Positions 53,735 through 63,227 of a stretch of DNA of 64,000 nt are shown one piece after another. The position numbers and the translations under genes are program-made. The notes beneath the pieces are model-generated. The model saw only the letters and a list, made by a program, of their open reading frames with translations. It did no database searches and had not been told where the DNA came from. The stretch lies in assembly GCA_009837185.1 (NCBI GenBank), contig VXUA01000043.1, positions 20,929 through 84,928 on the forward strand, in the 5' to 3' direction. This stretch comes from Gammaproteobacteria bacterium (GTDB lineage Bacteria > Pseudomonadota > Gammaproteobacteria > Pseudomonadales > Azotimanducaceae). Every line of letters begins with the position of its first letter. Within the stretch, counting starts at the first letter, position 1.

Positions 53735-55600
53735 TTACTCCCAGTCTCCATCGGTCATGTCGGAGTATGGATTCGTCGGATCCATCTTGACAGTTTTATT
53801 CCATCCTGGAATGGTGATCTCATCTGTTTTCAAGACTAGGTCTTCCCCTTCCACGACTCCTTCTCCGTACATATAAACGGTCGCTACTCCATCTCGGATC
53901 GTATCTTCATCATTTTTCACGATTTGTTCTCGGACAGAGTCATTTCGCTTGCGATATTCGGCATACTCTCGGTTTCCGTATCGAGTTCGTAACATTCTTT
54001 GCGTTTGGATCGGTGAAACTACAACACCTGTCGCATTGTTTCCCCCAAAACCCTTGGAATTAACCAGGGCAACGTCGATTCCGTTATCAGGGTCAACGTG
54101 AATGTGATCCGGACCGATTTGAAGATTGCTGTCATGAACATCTTCCGCGACTTGGTCTATGGACTTAATTCCTGGGATAATTCCATGTCGCCAAGTTCCA
54201 AGTGCACTGGTAAGTTGATCCCCAGCGGCAGCGGCGAGAGTATGACCTAAGTAAGCTTTTACCGCTGACACGGGCCATTTTGCGATGCCGTGAACTTTTG
54301 CGAGCTCGTTCAATATATGTGATTCAGTTACCCGATTTTGTGGTGTTCCAGTACCATGAGCATGAATGAACGATCTTTGTTGCAACGATTCGGATCCGAA
54401 CATGGATCGTGCCAAATTCATCGCTTTAGCGACAGTCAAGTAGTTGCCTATTCCAGGGCCAGGAATAGACTTCTTGTAGCCGTCTGCGTTAATGAATACA
54501 GAAGGTACGGACCCATAGACCTCTGCACCAAGATCAATGGCAAGTTTATCATCCATAAGCACAACATATACTGCCGCTTCGGATAGAGTGAAGCCAGCAT
54601 TGGACGAAAAAGGTCGGCACGTACGCCGATGATCTAGTTCATTAGTGCCGTATAAAGCCAACATCGCTTCATCTTCGGCTATTGCCCCCATGATGCGGTA
54701 GGCTTCAATGAGATCCGCGACAATCGGAGCTTCGGCACCGCCTACCATTGCCACGCGAGCACGTCCTTGAGTGATATCGTCAATTCCTTGTTTCATGTTG
54801 TACAGAAAGGTCGCACAAGCACCCATCGCACCTCCCGTACCTCCGACGGAACCAAGTACGTAAGCGTTTACGAAATCTGCGGGCATTTCAGCGAGACTGA
54901 GTGCAGCCTGTTTCGATGTTGGACGTTTACCTAGACAGGGGGCTTGTAGTAAGCCACAAAGACTATCGGCGTCGCACTGACCCAGAGCACTACACGCATA
55001 CGCGGAGACTTCTTCTGGCCTTATGTTGTCTCGGATGCGCGACCATGGTATTCCTGTGGACAACAGAGCATCCGAAGCACCATAGATTGTCATTTGCAAC
55101 CCTCTTGGATGACTTCTACTTGGATAGGTCTTGGCTGGGTTGAAACCTGTTGGTAGCTGCCCGGCAGCGGTTACTTTGGATGCTCTGGTCTCCGGTAGAA
55201 GTAAGGGGACTTTAGAGTCGATCTCAACGGAAGTTCTTTTTCCATCCTGAGCTACTACGGTCCATCCCTCTGGCAACGGATCAGGCATTTGTCGCCGAGG
55301 AATCGCTACTTGTATGGATTCGTCGGTCGGATGAAAACTGGTAGCTCGTTTAGCAGGAACATTGTCCGTGTCAAATCGTTCAATCTTGCGTATAAGTGTG
55401 TGATTTAGTATGTATTCTCGGACTTCGTAAGTGAGAGCACTAGCGTCCAACCCCATCAAACTTTGTAATGCTCGGTAGGTGTGCTCTACATCTGATTGTG
55501 GGAGTTCGTCTATTACTAGGCGTCTATACGCGTGGTGATTGGAGATTCGACCGGCTGGATTTATTCCTCCGAATCCCACGATTAGGGGTAGTGATGTCAA
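53735..55600 (-). CDS. fabY: FabY-type beta-ketoacyl-ACP synthase
   Basis: 621 residues, matching the large FabY subgroup (about 630) rather than FabB/FabF (about 410). N-terminal LPLIVGFGGINPAGRISNHHAYRRL is the FabY entry segment. The catalytic Cys lies in GGAMGACATFLYN (near residue 262), His in HAHGTGTPQNR and AYLGHTLAAAAG complete the triad. FabY condenses acetyl-CoA with malonyl-ACP to start fatty-acid synthesis in Pseudomonas aeruginosa. The thiolase gene lies upstream in the same direction; the carboxylase is divergent beyond moaB. Confidence 0.9.
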   Translation of the reverse strand: MTSLPLIVGFGGINPAGRISNHHAYRRLVIDELPQSDVEHTYRALQSLMGLDASALTYEVREYILNHTLIRKIERFDTDNVPAKRATSFHPTDESIQVAIPRRQMPDPLPEGWTVVAQDGKRTSVEIDSKVPLLLPETRASKVTAAGQLPTGFNPAKTYPSRSHPRGLQMTIYGASDALLSTGIPWSRIRDNIRPEEVSAYACSALGQCDADSLCGLLQAPCLGKRPTSKQAALSLAEMPADFVNAYVLGSVGGTGGAMGACATFLYNMKQGIDDITQGRARVAMVGGAEAPIVADLIEAYRIMGAIAEDEAMLALYGTNELDHRRTCRPFSSNAGFTLSEAAVYVVLMDDKLAIDLGAEVYGSVPSVFINADGYKKSIPGPGIGNYLTVAKAMNLARSMFGSESLQQRSFIHAHGTGTPQNRVTESHILNELAKVHGIAKWPVSAVKAYLGHTLAAAAGDQLTSALGTWRHGIIPGIKSIDQVAEDVHDSNLQIGPDHIHVDPDNGIDVALVNSKGFGGNNATGVVVSPIQTQRMLRTRYGNREYAEYRKRNDSVREQIVKNDEDTIRDGVATVYMYGEGVVEGEDLVLKTDEITIPGWNKTVKMDPTNPYSDMTDGDWE

Positions 55601-55671
55601 CGGACTAGGGTACCTTAATTATTGAAAAGCGCGCGGCAAAGTAAACATCTATGCAGTTAGAGAGAGGAACT

Positions 55672-56820
55672 CTAATCTCGTTCCAAAGCTATAGCAGTAC
55701 CTTCTCCACCACCAATGCACAGTGACGCAACACCGCGTCGAAATTTTTGGGCTTGCATTGCGTGTGCCAGTGTCACAATAAGTCTAGAACCTGTGGACCC
55801 AAGAGGGTGTCCTTGGGCGCAAGATCCACCGTATACATTGACTCTCGCGGGATCGAGTTGCAATTCTTGAATCGCCAACATCGTGACCATAGCGAATGCT
55901 TCATTAATTTCAAAGATGTCGACCGACTCTTTCTGCCACCCAGTCTTTTCCAACAAAGCACGAATTGCGAGAATAGGCGCTAGAACAAATTGCGAGGGGT
56001 GTAGCGCGACTGATACATGTGCGACGACTCTAGCAAGCGGGTCTACTTGAGCTTTTGCTGTGACTTGTTCGTTTGCTAGTACGATCGCGGAGGCACCATC
56101 CGAAATCGAGCTAGCGTTGGCTGCCGTTATCGTACCGTTTTTCGCGAATGCGGGGCGCATGGTTGGAATTACGCCGACACGAGATTTGCGTGGTTGTTCA
56201 TCTTCGCCTAGTTCATCCAGTGTTGAAATTTCTTTAGCTAACACCCCAGAGTCCATGGCATGTAGTGCCTTTTTTAAAGACCCTATTGCAAATTCATCCA
56301 TCGAATCTCTAGTCATTTGATGCAAGTCAGCGATCTCCTGCGCAAAGCTACCCATGGATCGACCACTTTCCGCGTCTTCCAATCCGTCGCAGAACATCGC
56401 ATCTTGCATCGTCTTGTGTCCCATTCGTAAGCCAAGCCGAGCTTTAGGCACCAAATAAGGTGCATTGGTCATACTCTCCATTCCGCCGGTTACGATGCAC
56501 TTTGCGCGACCGACACTGATTAAGTCAGTTCCTAGCATCGAAGCTTGCATCCCTGAACCACAAACTTTATTCACCGTAGTCGTAGGTGTTTTCTCACTGA
56601 TACCAGCACTTAACGCTGCCTGTCGGGCTGGTGCTTGTCGCAAACCCGCACTGATGACGTTTCCCATAAACACTTCATCAACGACGTCCATCGAAATCGT
56701 AGCGTCTTCAGTAGCGGATCGAATTGCGTGTGCCCCTAAATCAGGAGCAGTCAATTTGGTAAGAGCTCCTTGAAAGCTACCGATAGGTGTACGTTTTGCC
56801 CCGAGAACAAACGTATTCAT
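55672..56820 (-). CDS. Acetyl-CoA acetyltransferase (thiolase)
   Basis: 382 residues. Forms acetoacetyl-CoA from two acetyl-CoA or the reverse. Active Cys in TTVNKVCGSGMQA at residue 87; the C-terminal NVYGGSCAQGHPLGSTGSR and the second Cys in VASLCIGGGEGTAIALE complete the set. In the usual GGACALGHP segment the protein has GGSCAQGHP. Upstream of fabY and overlapping moaB by 4 bases. Confidence 0.94.
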   Translation of the reverse strand: MNTFVLGAKRTPIGSFQGALTKLTAPDLGAHAIRSATEDATISMDVVDEVFMGNVISAGLRQAPARQAALSAGISEKTPTTTVNKVCGSGMQASMLGTDLISVGRAKCIVTGGMESMTNAPYLVPKARLGLRMGHKTMQDAMFCDGLEDAESGRSMGSFAQEIADLHQMTRDSMDEFAIGSLKKALHAMDSGVLAKEISTLDELGEDEQPRKSRVGVIPTMRPAFAKNGTITAANASSISDGASAIVLANEQVTAKAQVDPLARVVAHVSVALHPSQFVLAPILAIRALLEKTGWQKESVDIFEINEAFAMVTMLAIQELQLDPARVNVYGGSCAQGHPLGSTGSRLIVTLAHAMQAQKFRRGVASLCIGGGEGTAIALERD

Positions 56821-57317
56821 TCTGTTGTTGGCTTCGATTTAGAGACTAATTCGGCAAAGTTACAAGGTCGAAACGACTCATCAAGTTGTTCGACGAGAAT
56901 CTGTTCCCATGCTAAACGGCATGCTCCAGTCGATCCAGGAAGCGCGAATATAAACGTACCGTTAGCGAACCCAGCGAGTGCCCGAGATTGAATAGTGGAA
57001 GTGCCGATGTCAGAAAATGATAGGAACCGAAACAACTCGCCAAAACCATCGATCTGCTTGTCAAACAAAGGCGTTAGCGCTTCAGGCGTGGAATCTCGAC
57101 CACCAAAGCCCGTTCCGCCAGTCGTGACTATGACTTCAATCTGATCATTGCTAATCCACTCCGAGATGATGGCACGTATCGCGTAAATGTCATCGCGCAC
57201 AATTTTCCGAACAGGTACGACATGGTGCGATTCTTGCATGGCAGTAACGAGGTAGTCGCCAGAAGTATCGTTCGCGGAGGTTCGAGTATCTGAAATGGTG
57301 AGCACCGCAATGTTCAT
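56817..57317 (-). CDS. MoaB/Mog-type molybdenum cofactor protein
   Basis: 166 residues. MoaB-type molybdopterin adenylyltransferase or its paralogue; VTTGGTGFGGRDSTPEALTPLF is the conserved loop and FALPGSTGACRLAWEQIL the second family block. Its stop overlaps the thiolase start (ATGA). A molybdoenzyme (MsrP) is encoded at 46.6 kb, so it could serve Moco supply. The link to the thiolase is unexplained. Confidence 0.9.
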   Translation of the reverse strand: MNIAVLTISDTRTSANDTSGDYLVTAMQESHHVVPVRKIVRDDIYAIRAIISEWISNDQIEVIVTTGGTGFGGRDSTPEALTPLFDKQIDGFGELFRFLSFSDIGTSTIQSRALAGFANGTFIFALPGSTGACRLAWEQILVEQLDESFRPCNFAELVSKSKPTTE

Positions 57318-57437
57318 TCAGACTAATTTAATGATCAATTTAACAGTGAAACAGTATCAAACAACTATAAAGAAACGCATTGTAACTGTGAATTTCATCA
57401 AATGATATGGACAATATGTAGTAACTCATAGAAATTT

Positions 57438-60400
57438 TTGCCTTTGAACGACGAACGACTCTTCTTAAAAGCGGAACGGATCGCACAGGATTTCAACCTA
57501 TTTCCTTCAGCAGATCCGAAGTCTGAATATCCAGTACGTGGATTGTTAAGCACTCGCGATATTGCAACTCGAGTGGCCGAACTGGAGAGTATGGGAGTCG
57601 ATGCCTATATTGAGCAGGTGGTGGCTCCAGCGGAAATGCCGGACCGCACACCCGCCTCCGATATCATCCACCAGCTTGGAAAAGTTACCCAAGCCACGAG
57701 CAATGGTCCTTACTTTGACGCCATCGTGGAAATGGAATTTCCCGAGGATAAACGTCTTGTCGCGTTTTTAGCTCAGGATCGTAATCATCGTAATGGAGTG
57801 TGGGGTCCAGAAGAGCACTTTGCGGCAGCGGAGTTTGTCCAAGCATGTACGCGTCGCTCCATTCCTATCGTAAGTCTTATGGACACTCCAGGAGCTGCCG
57901 CGGACGAAGAAGCTAATCGAGGAAACCAAGCTCATAACATTTCTCGATTGATCGCGGTCATGTCTGACATCGATGTCCCTAACTTAGGAGTCATATTTGG
58001 CATCGGGTATTCTGGAGGCGCGATCCCGTTGGCAGCAAGCAATATGATCCTGTCCGTTCGAGATGGCTTGTTTAGTACCATCCAACCACGAGGGTTAGCA
58101 AACATTGCTCGACGATTGAATCTGTCGTGGCAGGAGTGTGCGAAACACGTCGGAGTTTCCCCATTCGAACTCATGGAACAGGGATGTATTGACGGGATTA
58201 TTGACTATGTCCCAGGCGAAAAAGACGAGAAGCTGGACAACTTTAGACAAGCTATCGTAACTGGAATTTCTTCGATCGAAGCGAGTTCCAAGACCTTTGT
58301 CGCACAAGAGAAAATGTTTCTTGAGGAGTATCGGCATGTCTTAAACCGGTATTTATTCCCAACTGAACGAATGAAACAAACCGAAAGTGCTTCACTCTTT
58401 GAATTCGTCGAAAACCCCACTGATTATCTCAATGTGTTTGGTGTCGCGTATCGGTTTTCCCGGTTTTTGCGGGTTCGACGCCGTATCAAATCAACCAGTA
58501 CTAATCAATATGGACGTTTAGCTCACAGAGAGATTCCAGAGGGCGAGCTACAGAAGCGAATGGATTTGGATCGTAGGCGCGCGTTCTTCCGTTGGCTTCA
58601 AGATCCTGACCGCGTTGTGTATGACGATGCGCTCAAGACGGCGTGGCGTACCTATGTTAGTCGCAAAGCTGCGTTGGGTGAGAGTCGCAATCGATTGCAG
58701 CGTATGTTGTTTGGTGAGCCGCGGCACAATTTTGAGACTTCCCGGAGTAATCTATTTGGTAGTGTTGGGGCGTTTTTGGTCAATCGTTGGAAAGTCGATT
58801 CCACGGGAAATTTGAAACTCCTTCTCGACTACTTGCGCCATGAGACTGCCCGGTACGATTTGATCCATCCAATGGAACTAATCAATCCTCGAGAATTACT
58901 TGAGCGAATTGATCATGACTCCGGTTTCGGCGCAGATCTCCGGCATCGTTTGACGCATCAAGGTACGCGAATTTTCCATGCTCCAGATGTTGATGACTTG
59001 ACTGATGAACAAGTCGCGCACCAACTCACCTTAGAACTCAACTTGGCGATTACGGGAGAGAGTTTCAACAGTGACACCCAACAATTACCTGTCATAGCTG
59101 ATGAAACTCAACGTCAGCAAGAAATTGCAACGCACAATAGAAGACTGGTCGACCGAACGTACGCAAAGTATTTGCGGGGTCGTAGCGTGGGCTTCGCCGT
59201 CGTTGATGAAGAATCCGTGACCACCGTGTTAGACGTTATTCAGATTCCTGAGTTAAAGACTTCCTTCGTAGAGGAATTTGAGAACCAGTTGATTTTCGAT
59301 GCGGTTTACAACGGGGTAATCAAGAGTTTAGAGTCAATTGCCGCGGAGGCGAAAGCGACTCAATCGTTAGAGCCGTACACGGTACGACAACTTCTCTTGA
59401 CGCACAGTGAACAAGGAATTCGAGATGCCCTGAGTCACGCATTGGATCAAGGAACCTCTGTTGAAGAATTACAAGCTCGTTTCTTTGCGTGGTATCTCAG
59501 ATTCTCCACTCTTCCAAACTTTCGAAAATTCTTGCTCACCGTCGAGGAATGGAAGAAAGCAAGCTTCTCTCATTTGTCAGATACGTTGTTCGTCGTAGTA
59601 ACGTTTCTGTTTGAGAAAATTCTTGTTTCGTATTTGAGGTATGAAGGGGAGGGAATTCGGTACGCTGGAAAAATCACCCCGCGCAATATCGGTCGTCGTC
59701 GCGACTTTTGGAATCGTTTAAACAACGCCTATCGAGACTTACAGTTACAACAAGTTCTATCGAGTTATAAGAAGTCCAAGAAAATCACCTATCAAGCATT
59801 TCGAGACGAGTTTTTCTCGGATTTTGAAGAACTCTTTGGAGATCTCATCAGTGGAGATCCTGTGGAATTTCCTGGCTTTAGACTCGCGATCGAAAGTGCT
59901 TTAGATGACAGTGAACCGCCTTGTGGAACGGTGACTGGAATAGGCACTTTCAAGGGTGTGGAAGGTGATTTGAAGTTTGGCGTTGTAATTTCAAATTCTC
60001 GTTTTCAAGCCGGCGCGTTCGACATGGCGAGTGCCGAAAAGTTCTGTCGACTGTTACACCGTTGCGCGGAACTCACGCTCCCTGTAATTTGCTTTATTTC
60101 TTCTGGTGGTATGCAGACCAAGGAAGGTGCTGGCGCGCTGTTCTCGATGGCGGCGATCAACGATCGGATTACACATTTCGTCCGAGACTATGACTTACCG
60201 GTAATCGTGTTTGGCTACGGCGATTGCACAGGAGGTGCTCAAGCAAGCTTTGTTACTCATCCGCTGGTGCACACCTATTACTTTTCGGGGACGAGCATGC
60301 CATTTGCAGGGCAAATTGTGGTACCAAGCTACTTACCCTTAGATTCCATCCTCTCAAATTATTTAATCACTACCCCCGGTGCAATGCAAGGGTTGGTCAA

Positions 60401-62324
60401 GCATCCGTTTTACCCCGAACTTGATGAAGAGTTGAGAGAGATTGATCCTGACATTCCGGTACCAAGTGACACTGTTGTTGAAGTCGTCGCAGGTGTAATG
60501 GAAGGGTCATTGACCGCGGTTACGACTAAACACCTCCCAAGAATCGAGCGTCGCGTTCAAGAAGCTGATTTGTTTCGACCGGTTCGAAGAGTTCTTGTTC
60601 ATGCTCGAGGGTGTGCGGCTGCGAAGATCGTCCGTATCGCACAAGAGCATGACATTGAAGTGGTGCTCGTTCAATCAGATCCAGATATGGATTCGGTTGC
60701 TGCCGATCTACTCACTGACAAAGACGAACTAGTATGTATTGGTGGGAGCACGCCGGATGAAAGCTATTTGAACGCTAGATCTGTACTCACCATTGCTGAA
60801 CAGTTTGGCGTTGACTCATTACATCCGGGAATTGGGTTTCTTTCGGAGAATAGCAACTTCGCTGGATTGACGCGTACCCACGGTATCAACTTTATCGGCC
60901 CACCCGTAAAAGCGATGGAAACTATGGGGAATAAATCGAACGCTATCAACACAGCGTTAGGGTTAGGAGTTCCAGTGGTGCCAGGCAGTCATGGTATTGT
61001 GAATGATGTCGAACAGGCAATGGAAATTGTCGACAAAATAGGATTTCCGATACTAATCAAAGCGGTGCACGGTGGTGGCGGAAAGGGAATTCAACTAGTC
61101 GAGTCACAAGAAAATTTCCTAGAGCTATTTCAGCGGGTGTCTGTTGAAGCTAGAGCGGCGTTTGGAAGTGGAGACGTCTATTTAGAACGGTTTGTACAAA
61201 AATTGCGTCACATCGAAGTACAGGTACTCAGGGACCGGCACGGGAATACGAAAGTATTGGGCTTACGAGACTGTAGTGTCCAACGGAATAGACAAAAAGT
61301 GTTTGAAGAGTCTGGTTCCACAATGCTTCCCACTAAATTAGTTAAAGAAGTGTTTAAACACAGTACAGCATTGGCTGACGAGGTCGATTATCTAGGTGCA
61401 GGTACCGTGGAGTTTATCTATGACGTAGTTAAGCAAGAAGTATATTTCATGGAAATGAACACACGTCTACAAGTAGAGCATCCCGTAACAGAGCAAGTTT
61501 CCGAAGTGGACATTGTTGGTGAGCAGTTCCGTATAGCGTCCGGTGAGAGTATTGCAAATTTGAAGGTAGGCAGTCGTGGTTATTCCATCGAGGCTCGTAT
61601 TAATGCCGAACAAGTCGTGCGAGCGGCTGATGGTAGTCTAACTTTTCGACCAAGTGCTGGTCGCATTACTCACTGTTCTTTCCCGAATAACGCTCGTATT
61701 GATGTCATTACGATTGCAGCACAGGACAAGTTTATATCACCCTACTATGACAGCATGATCGCACAGGTGATCGCACAAGGGTCGACCAGAAATTCTGCTG
61801 CTGATCGTTTGTTTAAGTTCCTTGACAAAGTGAAAATTGAGGGAATTGGGACAAATATTGCACTTCTAAAGCGCGTGTTGAAAGATGAGATTTTTCGTAG
61901 CGGCGAGTTTACTACAGACTACCTACCAGAATTTTTGGAACGTACGGATGCAGATTCGCTGATTGCTGAAATGGAAACTATGAAAGGGCATGAAGACGCA
62001 CAAGTAGGGTTGGATGCACTGCGCATTGAAGACAGCGATGAATTGAAAGTGCTTTCACCCTCTACTGGGATTTTTTACACCAAACCTACTCCAACAGAGA
62101 ATGACTACGTACAACCTGGTGACTCCATCTCGGTGGATCAGACTCTTTGTCAGATTGAAGCGTTCAAAATCTTCACTCCACTACGTTTAAAGGACTTGAA
62201 CTCAGGGTCCGAGTTACTGTACCCCGAAAACACCGAATATAAGGTAACGCGAGTAAACGTTGATACGGGTCAACAGGTGAATCAAGGCGATTTGTTGTTC
62301 GTGGTTCAACCTGGAGCGAACTAA
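57438..62324 (+). CDS. Single-chain acyl-CoA carboxylase (CT-alpha, CT-beta, biotin carboxylase, biotinyl)
   Basis: 1628 residues. Order read from motifs: an AccA-like carboxyltransferase (residues about 60-280; TPGAAADEEANRGNQ at 148, GIGYSGGAIPLAAS at 189); a 500-residue helical linker of no known family; an AccD-like carboxyltransferase without zinc finger (about 810-1040; SSGGMQTKEGAGALFSM at 888); biotin carboxylase (about 1050-1500; LHPGIGFLSEN, HGGGGKGI at about 1212, EMNTRLQVEHPVTEQ at about 1339); and a biotinyl domain (about 1537-1625) with the motif EAFKI instead of EAMKM, Lys 1577. All four ACC functions are thus on one chain, in an order opposite to other known single-chain carboxylases. 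Acyl-CoA substrate unknown. TTG start with no strong ribosome site. Confidence 0.88.
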   Translation: MPLNDERLFLKAERIAQDFNLFPSADPKSEYPVRGLLSTRDIATRVAELESMGVDAYIEQVVAPAEMPDRTPASDIIHQLGKVTQATSNGPYFDAIVEMEFPEDKRLVAFLAQDRNHRNGVWGPEEHFAAAEFVQACTRRSIPIVSLMDTPGAAADEEANRGNQAHNISRLIAVMSDIDVPNLGVIFGIGYSGGAIPLAASNMILSVRDGLFSTIQPRGLANIARRLNLSWQECAKHVGVSPFELMEQGCIDGIIDYVPGEKDEKLDNFRQAIVTGISSIEASSKTFVAQEKMFLEEYRHVLNRYLFPTERMKQTESASLFEFVENPTDYLNVFGVAYRFSRFLRVRRRIKSTSTNQYGRLAHREIPEGELQKRMDLDRRRAFFRWLQDPDRVVYDDALKTAWRTYVSRKAALGESRNRLQRMLFGEPRHNFETSRSNLFGSVGAFLVNRWKVDSTGNLKLLLDYLRHETARYDLIHPMELINPRELLERIDHDSGFGADLRHRLTHQGTRIFHAPDVDDLTDEQVAHQLTLELNLAITGESFNSDTQQLPVIADETQRQQEIATHNRRLVDRTYAKYLRGRSVGFAVVDEESVTTVLDVIQIPELKTSFVEEFENQLIFDAVYNGVIKSLESIAAEAKATQSLEPYTVRQLLLTHSEQGIRDALSHALDQGTSVEELQARFFAWYLRFSTLPNFRKFLLTVEEWKKASFSHLSDTLFVVVTFLFEKILVSYLRYEGEGIRYAGKITPRNIGRRRDFWNRLNNAYRDLQLQQVLSSYKKSKKITYQAFRDEFFSDFEELFGDLISGDPVEFPGFRLAIESALDDSEPPCGTVTGIGTFKGVEGDLKFGVVISNSRFQAGAFDMASAEKFCRLLHRCAELTLPVICFISSGGMQTKEGAGALFSMAAINDRITHFVRDYDLPVIVFGYGDCTGGAQASFVTHPLVHTYYFSGTSMPFAGQIVVPSYLPLDSILSNYLITTPGAMQGLVKHPFYPELDEELREIDPDIPVPSDTVVEVVAGVMEGSLTAVTTKHLPRIERRVQEADLFRPVRRVLVHARGCAAAKIVRIAQEHDIEVVLVQSDPDMDSVAADLLTDKDELVCIGGSTPDESYLNARSVLTIAEQFGVDSLHPGIGFLSENSNFAGLTRTHGINFIGPPVKAMETMGNKSNAINTALGLGVPVVPGSHGIVNDVEQAMEIVDKIGFPILIKAVHGGGGKGIQLVESQENFLELFQRVSVEARAAFGSGDVYLERFVQKLRHIEVQVLRDRHGNTKVLGLRDCSVQRNRQKVFEESGSTMLPTKLVKEVFKHSTALADEVDYLGAGTVEFIYDVVKQEVYFMEMNTRLQVEHPVTEQVSEVDIVGEQFRIASGESIANLKVGSRGYSIEARINAEQVVRAADGSLTFRPSAGRITHCSFPNNARIDVITIAAQDKFISPYYDSMIAQVIAQGSTRNSAADRLFKFLDKVKIEGIGTNIALLKRVLKDEIFRSGEFTTDYLPEFLERTDADSLIAEMETMKGHEDAQVGLDALRIEDSDELKVLSPSTGIFYTKPTPTENDYVQPGDSISVDQTLCQIEAFKIFTPLRLKDLNSGSELLYPENTEYKVTRVNVDTGQQVNQGDLLFVVQPGAN

Positions 62325-62375
62325 CACTAAGAGGTTAGTCGTCTAATCTGAACAGTTCTACGTACCTTTGAACTG

Positions 62376-62411
62376 AAATCTAGCGCGGCCTAGATCGCGA
62401 GCTAGATTTTT
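62376..62411 (+). terminator. Rho-independent terminator after the carboxylase gene
   Basis: AAATCTAGC and GCTAGATTT pair perfectly over 9 bp, with an inner GCG/CGC that may extend the stem, and the 3' arm continues into TTTTTG. About 50 bases after the stop; strong and could act in both directions. Confidence 0.75.
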
Positions 62412-62508
62412 GTCTTTAACCTGTTACTCGTCCTTCCCCTCGCTTGGATGCACGAAAACGCAAATCAATGACTCGCCTAAACATTGAATAGTTGTCTAGT
62501 GGCTCAAT

Positions 62509-63102
62509 CTATTCGACAGTATCAGATGCGTCTTCCTCAGGTTCCGTTAATGGAGATAGCTCTAAGCTTTCGATCAATTCTTTAAGAGTTTCTACTTCCT
62601 TCTTGACGAGTTCCACGACTTCTTCACCAGTAATCTCTCCGTTCTCATCAGTGTCCAACTCTTTGAATTGACTTCTCAATGCCTCATCCCGCTCTTCATC
62701 GGATAGTGCTTTGTAGTCGTCCGCCCATTCCTCTTCCGGCACGTTTTCCAATTCCGATAGCGACAATGAACCGTTTTTGTCTGTGTCGAATTTTTCGACC
62801 TTTGCGGCCCAATTCTTTTCCATTTCCTCAATGGCTTCATCAAATGGTGAATCAGTACCAGCAAAAGTAAGGTTAAATATGCTAACCGTTGCTCCTACCA
62901 TAGACTCCACTAGTTCATCCATCGTCTCTAGTGAAACATCGGGAAATTCATTTTCATCAGTATCTGCTTGCGCTTTTTCAAGCTTCGTCAAAGACTCACC
63001 TGAGGATGTTGTAGCATCCGTTTCGTCCGCGTTTTGAGTGAGCGCGCTCAAGGCAAATAAACTTGCAAGTGAACTCACGGCAAAGATCTTAATATGTTTC
63101 AT
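62509..63102 (-). CDS. Exported EF-hand protein
   Basis: About 197 residues from the Met of MKHIKIFAVSSLASLFALS, preceded by AGGAAA; the longer frame to 63174 lacks a signal. A Sec signal peptide with a likely cleavage after ALSALTQNA. Two EF-hand loops: DTDKNGSLSLSE and DTDENGEITGEE, both with Asp at 1, 3 and Asn/Gly in the middle, so calcium binding is likely. Rich in Glu and Asp. Role unknown; similar proteins occur in marine proteobacteria. Confidence 0.85.
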   Translation of the reverse strand: MKHIKIFAVSSLASLFALSALTQNADETDATTSSGESLTKLEKAQADTDENEFPDVSLETMDELVESMVGATVSIFNLTFAGTDSPFDEAIEEMEKNWAAKVEKFDTDKNGSLSLSELENVPEEEWADDYKALSDEERDEALRSQFKELDTDENGEITGEEVVELVKKEVETLKELIESLELSPLTEPEEDASDTVE

Positions 63103-63227
63103 AATAATTTCCTGAATTGAAAAATGTTCAGTTGAGTTTCGAGTTCGGAGAACTTCTTCTGATACAAGATACAAAGTCGTACCTAAGGGTTACCTAACGG
63201 TTTGGACCACCCAGTTCTGTGCATGAG

